Virus record (IMG/VR): IMGVR_UViG_3300003267_000105
Coordinates: 1 to 42,811 of that record
Source: a virus
Direction: 5' to 3' (one strand)
Length of the DNA stretch: 42,811 bases
A program made the translations under genes and the position numbers. How positions within the stretch are numbered: position 1 is the first letter of the stretch; each line of letters begins with the position of its first letter. Under the pieces are notes generated by a model. It ran no database searches, was not told the DNA's origin, and saw only the letters and a list, made by a program, of their open reading frames with translations. Shown one piece after another: positions 7,688-14,221 of the stretch.

Positions 7688-8469
7688 AAAGATTACTTAT
7701 TGCATTCGCAGCCCTGTTCCTATTTCCGAGTTGTGCTTATGGGCTGAGAAACTATGTTCGTATTGCCGAAGAAACACAACCTAAAACCACAATGGTTGAA
7801 GTGGACGCGGTTGTGGAAGTGATGACACTCACCTTCACTAAGAAAGGGCTTGAGATTGGCAAGTCCACTCAGACTGTCACACTGCGGGGATCTGGAGTCT
7901 TCATCAGTCCTAATGGACACGTGTTGTCTTGTAATCACCTGTTTGATGTGGGTGAAATCAAAGCGACGAGAGTGTGCGACTACTACAGCGAATGTAGCGA
8001 TGCAGAGCTGTTAGCACAAGATGGCCGCAAGGATCTCTCTCTGTTGAAGGTGGAACGCTCAAGTCCAACTCCATACGCTCGTCTTGCTGATCCTCGCTTT
8101 CTTAGGGTTGGTCAAGAGGTAGTTGCTGTGGGAAATCCTTACGGTCTCGACTTCACCGTGACACGAGGCATCATCAGTGCCCTTAATCGAGATCTTGATG
8201 AGAATGGCTACAACCTCGTGCAGACAGATGCCCCTATCAATCCTGGGAATAGTGGAGGACCACTGTTCAACATGGACGGCGAACTGGTGGGCATCAATGT
8301 TAGGGGAGTGAGAGGTGGGGATGGCCTGGGCTTCAGTGCTGAATCTGGTCAGATCATTGAGTTCTTAGCGAAGTTCAGAGGATTAGAGAAAGTCTTCAAA
8401 ATGCCTAAAGGACCGTGGGCAGGATTGCTAGATGCGCTGGGATTTGGAGACGATTCTCAAAGCTATTAA
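7684..8469 (+). CDS. Exported HtrA/trypsin-like serine protease
   Basis: This is a 261-residue S1C-type protease. An N-terminal signal peptide (MKRLLIAFAALFLFPSCAYG) probably directs export to the periplasm. The catalytic triad is complete: His85 in SCNHLFD, Asp117 in KDLSLLKV and Ser190 in NPGNSGGPL. The preceding oxyanion context VGNPYGLDFTVTRGIIS is typical of DegP/DegS/HtrA. No PDZ domain follows, so it resembles a minimal protease core. Exported HtrA-like proteases are unusual in phage genomes. Possible roles are virion or envelope protein processing, stress relief during infection, or lysogenic conversion. It is coupled to the preceding gene by ATGA. Confidence 0.92.
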   Translation: MKRLLIAFAALFLFPSCAYGLRNYVRIAEETQPKTTMVEVDAVVEVMTLTFTKKGLEIGKSTQTVTLRGSGVFISPNGHVLSCNHLFDVGEIKATRVCDYYSECSDAELLAQDGRKDLSLLKVERSSPTPYARLADPRFLRVGQEVVAVGNPYGLDFTVTRGIISALNRDLDENGYNLVQTDAPINPGNSGGPLFNMDGELVGINVRGVRGGDGLGFSAESGQIIEFLAKFRGLEKVFKMPKGPWAGLLDALGFGDDSQSY

Positions 8470-8602
8470 GTACCGGCTCGACAAACCAGAGAGCATTCCT
8501 GGTAAGTCGCATTACGCTGCGTACCGTGAAGACATATCAACATTACTGCAGATTATAGAGGAGCTACAAAATGAGCGAAGAGAACAAGAAAGAAGAAGTT
8601 AA
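8432..8602 (+). CDS. 56-residue hypothetical protein
   Basis: This short frame fills the gap between the protease and the gene at 8571, overlapping them by 38 and 32 bases. The product is charged and helical (MRWDLETILKAIKYRLDKPE ... IIEELQNERREQERRS). AGGA precedes the ATG at a usable distance. Dense overlapping packing throughout the operon supports it. No function is known. Confidence 0.55.
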   Translation: MRWDLETILKAIKYRLDKPESIPGKSHYAAYREDISTLLQIIEELQNERREQERRS

Positions 8603-8798
8603 GAAACTGACTCGTGATATCTTGAATAAGCAAGTTGAAGAGTCGAGGAAGGCTATCAATTATGCCCAGCAAAGCATTGCTGCCTTTACTCAGCAGCTCC
8701 AACAGCAAATGGGAATTCTGAATTACGCAGAACACCTGTTAAAGCAATTCGACATTCCCGAAGGCACTGCTCCTGAGAAGCCATTCGAGGTGAAGTAA
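8571..8798 (+). CDS. Coiled-coil hypothetical protein, 75 residues
   Basis: The start is preceded by AGAGGAGCTACAA, a good ribosome-binding site. The product is almost entirely charged helix with glutamines (KKEEVKKLTRDILNKQ .. QQSIAAFTQQLQQQMG), probably an oligomeric coiled coil. The stop and next start share one base (TAATG). The function is unknown. Confidence 0.7.
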   Translation: MSEENKKEEVKKLTRDILNKQVEESRKAINYAQQSIAAFTQQLQQQMGILNYAEHLLKQFDIPEGTAPEKPFEVK

Positions 8799-9025
8799 TG
8801 AATGCGAAGAAAGCGAAAGCTATCCGTCGAGCATTCAAGGCTCAAGGGGCGGAGACGGCTTATCGTTACAACATCTCTGTGAAGCCTTATGAAGCAGTCG
8901 ATGGAAGCCACAATGCTCGCTATCGCTTCTCGATTGAGAATACCGGACCTAAGCGCCTCTATCGGTTCGGGAAGATGATGTACCGAAAGTTCAAGGTGAT
9001 GCCCAATGTTGATATTCCAGTTTAA
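8798..9025 (+). CDS. Hypothetical basic protein, 75 residues
   Basis: The frame is coupled to the preceding stop (TAATG). The product is lysine/arginine-rich at its N-terminus (MNAKKAKAIRRAFKAQG) with a beta-rich middle (YRYNISVKPYEAV, ARYRFSIENTGPKRLYRFG). Nucleic-acid binding is possible from the charge alone. No family is recognised. Confidence 0.65.
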   Translation: MNAKKAKAIRRAFKAQGAETAYRYNISVKPYEAVDGSHNARYRFSIENTGPKRLYRFGKMMYRKFKVMPNVDIPV

Positions 9026-9251
9026 GGACCACGATGCTGCGTTGGAATTTTGGCGCAGAGTTCAAGAGCGTAATGCAAACACGCTAACAGAGCGACAAGC
9101 GATATTGCTTGAGATGTCGCGTGAAGGACTAATGGAGCGTGTGATGCAAACGAAGCGCTCACAGGAAGAAGTGATGAAAGAGTGGTCGAAGCATTACAAG
9201 GTACTTCATATCAAAGCTAAAGGAGCTAACGATGAAATACGAGGTGATTAG
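9006..9251 (+). CDS. Hypothetical protein, 81 residues
   Basis: The frame overlaps the previous gene by 20 bases and the next by 20. The product is helical and charged (DHDAALEFWRRVQERNAN, GLMERVMQTKRSQEEVMKEW). No strong ribosome-binding site is seen at 9006, so the start is tentative. The function is unknown. Confidence 0.6.
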   Translation: MLIFQFKDHDAALEFWRRVQERNANTLTERQAILLEMSREGLMERVMQTKRSQEEVMKEWSKHYKVLHIKAKGANDEIRGD

Positions 9252-9630
9252 GTACGAGTACCTGCCAGATCGCACTCTCGGTGAGTTGGAGATCGACGGT
9301 AAATTTTTCTGCTACACGCTCGAAGATCGTGTGCGCCCTCCTGGTGAAAAGGTGTACGGGGAAACTGCCATTCCCGAAGGGGACTACAAAGTAACGATTG
9401 AGCCTTTCCGTGGAGATAAGAACAAGATGTACCCCTATCTTCACAATGTCCCGATGTTCACTGGCGTGTGTATTCATGGGGGCAATAAACCTGAGGATTC
9501 GCTTGGCTGCATTCTCGTGGGTTTCAACAAAGATGACGGCACTATTTATGGATCTGCCGTGAAAGAGCTGTCAGCCAAGATGCAACAAGAGAAAGGTGAG
9601 ATCCGCCTTAAAGTTCGGAATGGAGGCTAA
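9232..9630 (+). CDS. DUF5675 family protein
   Basis: The 132-residue protein carries the DUF5675 pattern: a strand TLGELEIDGKFFCYTLED, then ETAIPEGDYKVTIEP, VPMFTGVCIHGGNKPEDSLGCILVG. The invariant His in IHGGN and Cys in LGCILVG are reminiscent of L,D-transpeptidase-like folds, but catalytic function has not been established to my knowledge. Members are common in phages and near lysis or cell-wall genes. AAAGGAGC upstream of the ATG is a good ribosome-binding site. Confidence 0.8.
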   Translation: MKYEVIRYEYLPDRTLGELEIDGKFFCYTLEDRVRPPGEKVYGETAIPEGDYKVTIEPFRGDKNKMYPYLHNVPMFTGVCIHGGNKPEDSLGCILVGFNKDDGTIYGSAVKELSAKMQQEKGEIRLKVRNGG

Positions 9631-9632
9631 CA

Positions 9633-10037
9633 ATGGACCAGGAATTAGACAACAAACTATGTCAGGACTTTCCCAATGTATTTGCCGATAGACGTGCATC
9701 CATGCAAGTGACCTGTATGTGCTGGGGATTTTCTTGCGGGAATGGTTGGTATGGAATCATACGAGAAGCCGCTGAAAAACTTGAGCCATTGATTGAGGCA
9801 TACAAGCGTGAGAATCCTACTGATGAAGCTCCTCGTGCATCTCAGATCAAAGAAAAATTCGGCACACTGCGATTCTATTTGTCACACGGTACAGATGAGA
9901 TGTTCAAGATCGTTAGTGATGCTGAGCAGAAAAGCGAAACAGTGTGCGAAAAGTGCGGAAAGAAAGGACGGCTACGAAAAGGTGGTTGGCTACGTACCTT
10001 GTGCGCCAAGTGCCACAAGGAGAGAACCAATGCCTAG
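9633..10037 (+). CDS. Conserved phage protein with zinc ribbon
   Basis: The 134-residue protein has a recognised phage pattern: CGNGWYGIIREAAEKL, then IKEKFGTLRFYLS, then SETVCEKCGKKGRLRKGGWLRTLCAKCH. The C-terminal CEKCG ... CAKC is a zinc ribbon. This family recurs in phages and has no assigned function. The start has GGAGGCTAAC upstream, and the stop overlaps the next start by eight bases. Confidence 0.75.
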   Translation: MDQELDNKLCQDFPNVFADRRASMQVTCMCWGFSCGNGWYGIIREAAEKLEPLIEAYKRENPTDEAPRASQIKEKFGTLRFYLSHGTDEMFKIVSDAEQKSETVCEKCGKKGRLRKGGWLRTLCAKCHKERTNA

Positions 10038-10560
10038 ATCAGCCCTACCCCCACATTTGAATGATCCAGAGGAAATTGAGAACGCATTTCCTGACGACAG
10101 CCAGTTCGGTACTGATGCCTGGTACGGAAGACTTTATTGCTGGTACAACAAGAAGACGAAGACATGGTTTGCCTTCAGTTATCGCTGCACTGAGTCGTGG
10201 GCAAGATGGCGTAAATACCCTGTGATTCTATTTGCATTAAAGGGTAAAGGACCGTGGCGTGTTGAAGGAGAAAATGGAGATCGACCGGTTGCGATAAAAG
10301 TCAATCAACCTTGGTATCGGTTTTCTCTTAAAGAGGAATACCTGTCTCGAATCCAATACTGGACTCGATGGCACGTCGCTATCCAATGGCCACTCATGAT
10401 CTCCTTCCATTTCTATGTTAAGGCTAGTGATGTGCCTGTGTATGGCGAGCCACGGCCTGAGCTGGATGGGAAGCTCTGGTTTGCTTACTGGAATCACTTC
10501 GACGCTGATCTCGTGTACTGGATGATTACGAGTGCGTACCTGGGCAGGAACTGGAAATGA
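10030..10560 (+). CDS. Hypothetical protein, 176 residues
   Basis: ATG 10030 follows AAGGAGAGAACC; the longer frame from 9793 reads through the previous gene. The product is rich in tryptophan and tyrosine (GTDAWYGRLYCWYNKKTKTWFAF, PWYRFSLKEEYLSRIQYWTRWHVA). A mildly hydrophobic stretch, AIQWPLMISFHFYVK, is present. It looks like a soluble or peripheral phage protein. No function is recognised. Confidence 0.7.
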   Translation: MPRSALPPHLNDPEEIENAFPDDSQFGTDAWYGRLYCWYNKKTKTWFAFSYRCTESWARWRKYPVILFALKGKGPWRVEGENGDRPVAIKVNQPWYRFSLKEEYLSRIQYWTRWHVAIQWPLMISFHFYVKASDVPVYGEPRPELDGKLWFAYWNHFDADLVYWMITSAYLGRNWK

Positions 10561-10964
10561 ACGAGATGAACCGCATACATAACTCCAGTAATCCCTATCA
10601 AGGCAAGTACAAGCGTGTGCTCTGTGTATGCTCCGCAGGTTTGCTCCGTTCACCTACAGCAGCTTTTGTCCTCTCGAAAGAGCCTTTCAATTTCAATACC
10701 AGGGCTGCAGGTCTCGATGAGTCTTTTGCATTGATACCAGTTGATGACGTGTTGCTGTCATGGGCCGATGAAGTGGTGTGTATGGACGAGTATCAGCAGA
10801 AAGTATTGAAAGAGCGAACAAAGAAACCTGTTCACAATCTGAAGATTGGTGACAACTTCGAGTACCGAGATAAGGGACTCATGGACATTATTAAACGTCG
10901 CTACTTAGCGATCTTGGAGGAGCAGAAAAATGGCAAAGGAACCGACGTACGAATTGACGCCTAA
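10557..10964 (+). CDS. Protein tyrosine phosphatase-like protein
   Basis: The 135-residue protein contains the P-loop CSAGLLRS (Cys25-x5-Arg31), the catalytic signature of low-molecular-weight and related cysteine phosphatases. It follows a hydrophobic strand (KRVLCVC) as in that fold. A candidate general acid lies in the ADEVVCMD segment. Related phage genes are often annotated as predicted protein tyrosine phosphatase. The substrate is unknown; host kinase signalling or tRNA/nucleotide phosphate removal are possibilities. The start overlaps the previous stop by ATGA. Confidence 0.75.
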   Translation: MNEMNRIHNSSNPYQGKYKRVLCVCSAGLLRSPTAAFVLSKEPFNFNTRAAGLDESFALIPVDDVLLSWADEVVCMDEYQQKVLKERTKKPVHNLKIGDNFEYRDKGLMDIIKRRYLAILEEQKNGKGTDVRIDA

Positions 10965-11151
10965 AGGCTACGTAAGCCTCGAAACCAATGATGCTGGTCT
11001 TACCGATGCCATCTTGGATTCGCTGGAGCTGGCTGCTCGTCGTAAAGAATGCAACGCATTGCTTATAGATGACGAAGGATGGAAATTTATCAAGGTGGAG
11101 AAAGCTAATGAAGCTAACAAGAAAACACATCGGAAAACTGTTCGACGTTAG
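10930..11151 (+). CDS. Hypothetical protein, 73 residues
   Basis: The start is preceded by TTGGAGGAGCAGAAA. The product has an acidic, helical core (GLTDAILDSLELAARRKECNALLIDDEGWKFI) and a basic tail (KKTHRKTVRR). It overlaps both neighbours by about 35-44 bases. The function is unknown. Confidence 0.65.
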   Translation: MAKEPTYELTPKGYVSLETNDAGLTDAILDSLELAARRKECNALLIDDEGWKFIKVEKANEANKKTHRKTVRR

Positions 11152-11350
11152 AGGCGGGGATGGGAGCTGGGTTTATCAGCTCGTGGATGTGAAGAAAGGC
11201 TGGCTTCTCTTCTATAGCTTCCATGCTGGTGAAGGTGCCTATTTCAAAGAACGAGTTGGTGAATACCACGATTGGAGACCTTTCAGACCTCTTAAAGACT
11301 GGCCTGAGAACTGGCGGAATTTTGGCTGGACGACTGCGAGGGACAAATGA
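11108..11350 (+). CDS. Hypothetical protein, 80 residues
   Basis: ATG 11108 is preceded by GGAGAAAGCTA. The product (MKLTRKHIGKLFDVRGGDGSWVYQLVDVKKGWLLFYS) resembles a small beta-barrel of the KOW/SH3-like type by pattern. Aromatic residues are common. No function is recognised. Confidence 0.65.
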   Translation: MKLTRKHIGKLFDVRGGDGSWVYQLVDVKKGWLLFYSFHAGEGAYFKERVGEYHDWRPFRPLKDWPENWRNFGWTTARDK

Positions 11351-11478
11351 AACGTTCAAAGAAGCTTGCAAGAAAATTGGCTGGCAGGATTGCAGATTGG
11401 GAGAACTTGATGAAGAGCAGTACAGACATTGTACGCAAGCATCCCAAAGGCTTTAAGAAACCAGGATCAAACAAATGA
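11347..11478 (+). CDS. 43-residue basic peptide
   Basis: The frame is coupled by ATGA at both ends. The product is strongly basic (MKRSKKLARKLAGRIADWE ... RKHPKGFKKPGSNK), suggesting nucleic-acid contact. It is too short for family assignment. Confidence 0.55.
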   Translation: MKRSKKLARKLAGRIADWENLMKSSTDIVRKHPKGFKKPGSNK

Positions 11479-11633
11479 CGAAGAAGCAGCTTATTCATCA
11501 AATTGAACAAGCCATTCAAGAACTTGGAACACCAACGATGAGCTATGCACCAACCGTGGAAGCGGCTGAATTGCGAGCCATTGTTAAATGTGTGGCTGCT
11601 CGATTGATGAGAGTACTGAGGCTACTTAAATGA
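11475..11633 (+). CDS. 52-residue hypothetical protein
   Basis: This is the next link in the ATGA-coupled chain. The product has two predicted helices (KKQLIHQIEQAIQELG and AAELRAIVKCVAARLMRVLRLLK). The second is amphipathic and basic. The function is unknown. Confidence 0.55.
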   Translation: MTKKQLIHQIEQAIQELGTPTMSYAPTVEAAELRAIVKCVAARLMRVLRLLK

Positions 11634-11836
11634 ACATTCTGGATTTTCGTGAATGGACCGCATGGGTGATGGAGTTCGTCATCATGCTCTATGTCGTGAA
11701 AGAGTTCTACTACGACAAAGGTAAGGACGATAAGAAACAACGTCGTTCACGGACTATCAAGAAAACCACTACAGCTCCGAGCGGTGAGGTTATCACTGAG
11801 GAGCAAACAGAGACGGTGACAAGCAATGAAAAATGA
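11630..11836 (+). CDS. Single-pass membrane protein, 68 residues
   Basis: The N-terminal half holds one hydrophobic helix (WTAWVMEFVIMLYVVKEFYY). The rest is a highly charged, threonine-rich tail (GKDDKKQRRSRTIKKTTT). The layout is compatible with a membrane anchor or i-spanin-like protein, but no partner is evident. It is coupled by ATGA at both ends. Confidence 0.65.
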   Translation: MNILDFREWTAWVMEFVIMLYVVKEFYYDKGKDDKKQRRSRTIKKTTTAPSGEVITEEQTETVTSNEK

Positions 11837-11928
11837 AATGGGAAGTTGGACCTACAACACAACTAGCGGAAATTTCACTTATTACTCACCCACTTGGATT
11901 TACAGGAGGATCACATGGCAGGACGTAA
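11833..11928 (+). CDS. 31-residue leader-like peptide
   Basis: A short frame begins at an ATGA overlap and ends just past the start of the next gene, covering an otherwise empty 78-base gap. It contains the next gene's ribosome-binding site (ACAGGAGG). It may be a real peptide or only a translational coupler. Confidence 0.4.
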   Translation: MKWEVGPTTQLAEISLITHPLGFTGGSHGRT

Positions 11929-12178
11929 AAGAAAACTTCGTGAGATGTTGGACTATCACGAAGGGCTTTCTTCAAACCAAGTCCACATTATTCTTCGAGA
12001 ATTCGGCCTTGAGCACACATTCGACGAGTTCAACGAGTGGCTCTACGGTCAAACCTGCCCCATCATCAAAAGGGGCGGAGAGTACGACATATGGAAATCC
12101 GTCGGCGGAGTCTACGAGTACGACCTATTCCGTTTCATCGACTCGAAGAAAACGGGCATCCCGCCAGCGTGGGATTAG
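11915..12178 (+). CDS. Hypothetical protein, 87 residues
   Basis: ATG 11915 follows ACAGGAGGATCAC, a strong ribosome-binding site. The product begins basic (MAGRKRKLREMLDYHEG), continues with a helix-turn-helix-like stretch (SSNQVHIILREFGLEHTFDEFNEWL) and ends acidic. It sits just before the HTH and integrase genes, so a regulatory role is possible but unproven. Confidence 0.65.
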   Translation: MAGRKRKLREMLDYHEGLSSNQVHIILREFGLEHTFDEFNEWLYGQTCPIIKRGGEYDIWKSVGGVYEYDLFRFIDSKKTGIPPAWD

Positions 12179-12241
12179 GCCGTTCTCCGAGTGTCTCTGT
12201 CATGCTCCTTGGCGTCTTGGCTGGAAACATGGAAAGAAACG

Positions 12242-12496
12242 ATGTTACAAAAGAATGAAATGATTGAGCTGATTTCTCTATCTGATTTGTCTAAGGCTAT
12301 CAAGATTAGCGAAAGCACTTTGAAATACTATGCTAAACATGGTAAACTTCCATACTATAGGATTGGCAAGCACTTGAGGTTCAAAGCTAATGAAGTGGAA
12401 GAGTGGTTGCATAGTGTATCCGTAAAGCCCTACGACAGAGGTGTGTATGATCCGAAAATGGAAAAATCGCCGTTTACCACGCGGCATAATGGTTGA
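12242..12496 (+). CDS. HTH_17/excisionase-family DNA-binding protein
   Basis: This 84-residue protein has the winged MerR-like helix-turn-helix of the excise/HTH_17 family: LISLSDLSKAIKISESTLKYYAKHGKLPYYRIGKHLRFKANEVEEWL. It lies directly upstream of, and overlaps by 50 bases, the integrase, the usual place for a recombination directionality factor. ATG 12242 has GGAAAG upstream; ATG 12260 is an alternative. Expected role: bending attachment-site DNA to favour excision, or repressing the operon. Confidence 0.8.
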   Translation: MLQKNEMIELISLSDLSKAIKISESTLKYYAKHGKLPYYRIGKHLRFKANEVEEWLHSVSVKPYDRGVYDPKMEKSPFTTRHNG

Positions 12497-13580
12497 AAAA
12501 GGCAAAGTTTGGATTCGCATACTTCCGAACGGTAAGCAGTTCCTCCAATGCTTTGGAGATGCCGACAACCCCAACAATATCAATCTCGCCATCAGCAAGC
12601 TGAATGAATACCGTGACGAGATACGCAATGACCGATTTGGAATTGAACGAGAAACCAAACGAGTCAAGTTTCGTGATGCTGTCGCACTTTTCGAAAAGAA
12701 GGTGGGACAGACCTATCGCTATCAGATACCTGGACTTATTCTGTTTTTTGGAGATTTCTGGTTCGATGAACTGAACCATGTGAAAGTAGCCAAATTTCGT
12801 CCCTTCCGCACGTCAGAAAAAGGTGGTGGTATTTCTGACAGCACAGTGAACCGTGAACTCACGGCTCTCTCCGTCATTTACTACAAGCTCAAATCCTTGG
12901 TAGAATTAAAAGAGATCGAACCAATTAAGCTTCCACCAATCAGTCCATGTAAACACGTGGAGCGGTTTGATGAGCGTCTGGCTCGCCGTAAGCGTGTCCT
13001 TTCAGAAGATGAGTTTCAGCGGTTCATGACCGTTGCTCATCCCGAAGTTCAACGAGTGTGCCTGGCAGCTCTCAATACTGCATTACGTCGCAAGGATCTT
13101 TTTGCAATTACAGTGAACAATGTGGTGAATGACAGTAACCTTGAGGGTATGCAACACAAAACAGAGAATCCTTATATTGTGCCTAACAACCAGAACATGC
13201 TGCAGCTTTTTCAGGATGCGAATGGCACAGCGTCTGTGCTTAACTCCACAGGCTTTCGTGAACGGTTTGAAAAGTCTCGTGATCTCTTCCTGGCTCAGTA
13301 CCCTGAAGAACAGCGCAACAGACGATTCTTTCAATTCCGTGACCTTCGTCGCACCGCATTGCGAAAGGTGTATGACAAGACTAAGGACATCCTTTTGTGC
13401 AAAGAGCTGGCTGGGCATACAAACGTACTAACCACTCAGTTGTACCTTGGACTCACCAAGGCGGACATTCAGAAGGCTGGGAGTGTCCTAGAAGAGAGCT
13501 TCTCGTACAGAATCCAAACTGCCGGTGTTTCTGTAGGTGAGGAGAAGCGGCAAATCGGCTTTACTGCCGAAAATGCTTGA
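12447..13580 (+). CDS. int: Tyrosine-family site-specific integrase
   Basis: This 377-residue recombinase has an N-terminal arm/core-binding region and a C-terminal catalytic domain. Catalytic residues visible: Arg in NTALRRKDLF, Lys in QHKTENPYIVP, Arg in DLRRTAL, His in LAGHTNVLTT and the nucleophile Tyr in TTQLYLGLT. The first residue of the H-x-x-R box appears to be arginine (FRDLRRT) instead of histidine, which is uncommon. It would integrate the phage at a tRNA-Leu gene: a tRNA-Leu half lies 12 bases past the stop. ATG 12447 is preferred over GTG 12441. Confidence 0.93.
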   Translation: MIRKWKNRRLPRGIMVEKGKVWIRILPNGKQFLQCFGDADNPNNINLAISKLNEYRDEIRNDRFGIERETKRVKFRDAVALFEKKVGQTYRYQIPGLILFFGDFWFDELNHVKVAKFRPFRTSEKGGGISDSTVNRELTALSVIYYKLKSLVELKEIEPIKLPPISPCKHVERFDERLARRKRVLSEDEFQRFMTVAHPEVQRVCLAALNTALRRKDLFAITVNNVVNDSNLEGMQHKTENPYIVPNNQNMLQLFQDANGTASVLNSTGFRERFEKSRDLFLAQYPEEQRNRRFFQFRDLRRTALRKVYDKTKDILLCKELAGHTNVLTTQLYLGLTKADIQKAGSVLEESFSYRIQTAGVSVGEEKRQIGFTAENA

Positions 13581-13742
13581 GAATCATTTACGCGCAGGTG
13601 GTGGAACGGCAGACACGCCAGCCTCAGGAGCGCGAGAATGGAGCAAAATAGCCCCATATGTTTAGAAATAATGAATTTAAGGCAGCAGTTACGACTAGTG
13701 AGATGGTTAAGTTAGGACCGAACTGCCGGTAAAACTGCCGGT
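13518..13742 (+). repeat. AACTGCCGGT direct repeats, candidate integrase arm-type sites
   Basis: The decamer AACTGCCGGT occurs at 13518-13527 (inside the integrase end), 13721-13730 and 13733-13742, all in the same orientation, flanking the tRNA-like core at 13592. The last two are spaced 12 bases apart. Direct repeats on both sides of a core are the usual layout of integrase arm-binding sites. A fourth copy lies far away at 36132-36141, so another role is possible. Confidence 0.5.
13592..13629 (+). other. attP: Candidate attP core: 5' half of tRNA-Leu(CAG)
   Basis: The sequence folds as the first half of a leucine tRNA: acceptor strand GCGCAGG (13592-13598), TG, D-arm GTG ... CAC (13601-13603 with 13614-13616, loop containing GG), then anticodon 5' strand CCAGC and loop CTCAGGA with anticodon CAG at 13625-13627. 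The match ends after the anticodon loop: the next bases cannot pair as an anticodon 3' strand, and no T-arm follows. Being just after the integrase gene, it is best read as the phage attachment site for a host tRNA-Leu gene. Confidence 0.8.
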
Positions 13743-13746
13743 GAAA

Positions 13747-13959
13747 TTATGACTCCTCTTGCTGCTCTTCCTTCCTAAAAGCCCCTTCCTTTTCTTTATC
13801 TCGTAAGTGACGCTCCAGAAGCCTGGTGACATACAGGACAAGACTTTTATCGTCCATGTCAGCAAGTTTCTGGAGCTTCTTTTTGTCCCCTGGTGAAAGA
13901 AAGCCCGTAACATGCTTCACATTATGTTTACGATACCAGGTGTCTTTTCGTTCAGCCAT
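13747..13959 (-). CDS. Ribbon-helix-helix DNA-binding regulator
   Basis: This 70-residue protein has the RHH order: a short strand (KHVTGFLS), helix A (PGDKKKLQKLADMDD) and helix B (KSLVLYVTRLLERHLRDKE), then a charged tail. It is the only gene here read opposite to the integrase block, and lies between attP and repeated operator-like sites. By position it could be the lysogeny repressor or an integration regulator, probably autoregulated through the palindrome at 14001. The start lies only about five bases from a good -10 element, so the message may be leaderless. Confidence 0.7.
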   Translation of the reverse strand: MAERKDTWYRKHNVKHVTGFLSPGDKKKLQKLADMDDKSLVLYVTRLLERHLRDKEKEGAFRKEEQQEES

Positions 13960-13963
13960 TATG

Positions 13964-13994
13964 ATAATACACTAATTTTGATGCGATTTTCCAA
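13964..13994 (-). promoter_or_regulatory. Candidate promoter for the RHH regulator
   Basis: On the minus strand a -35-like TTGGAA (13989-13994) and a -10-like TATTAT (13964-13969) are separated by 19 bases. Transcription would begin close to the ATG, giving a leaderless transcript as known for some phage repressors. The spacing is longer than ideal, so this is tentative. Confidence 0.4.
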
Positions 13995-14000
13995 TGATTT

Positions 14001-14019
14001 TCAGGTGATAGTCACCTGA
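14001..14019. promoter_or_regulatory. Palindromic operator TCAGGTGA-TAG-TCACCTGA
   Basis: A perfect 8-base inverted repeat with a 3-base spacer lies directly upstream of the RHH promoter. The same half-site recurs twice as a direct repeat at 14140 and 14151. The 11-base spacing of half-sites matches one helical turn, as expected for RHH dimers binding side by side. Confidence 0.65.
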
Positions 14020-14139
14020 CTTAATTTAGGCTGAAATCAATCGAAATCAATGGGTTGTAAGAAAATCTCACTAAGAGTGTCGGCATAAGCCCTCCTTTTT
14101 CCCGATGTATACCGGAGAGCCGAGGCTTTAAGGTGAATG

Positions 14140-14158
14140 TCAGGTGACTTTCAGGTGA
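14140..14158 (+). promoter_or_regulatory. Paired TCAGGTGA direct repeats
   Basis: TCAGGTGA occurs at 14140-14147 and 14151-14158, again 11 bases apart; a weaker TAAGGTGA precedes it at 14129. A -10-like GATAAT at 14157-14162 overlaps the last copy, so a bound regulator could block a promoter for the zinc-ribbon gene at 14222. Confidence 0.55.
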
Positions 14159-14221
14159 TAATTTCCTAGGATCAATACCCCAGTTTGCGCGTAGGAGAGG
14201 GGCGCAGGCTGGGGCAATTTT

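Noticed and set aside
11826-12263. 145-residue frame overlapping the 87-residue gene
   Set aside because: It starts without a separate ribosome-binding site and is serine/threonine-rich, as expected for an out-of-frame reading. A frameshift product was considered but nothing such as a slippery site supports it.
13592-13670. Complete tRNA-Leu gene
   Set aside because: The 5' half is clear, but after the anticodon loop no anticodon 3' strand, variable arm, T-arm or acceptor 3' strand follows. It is called an attachment-site half instead.
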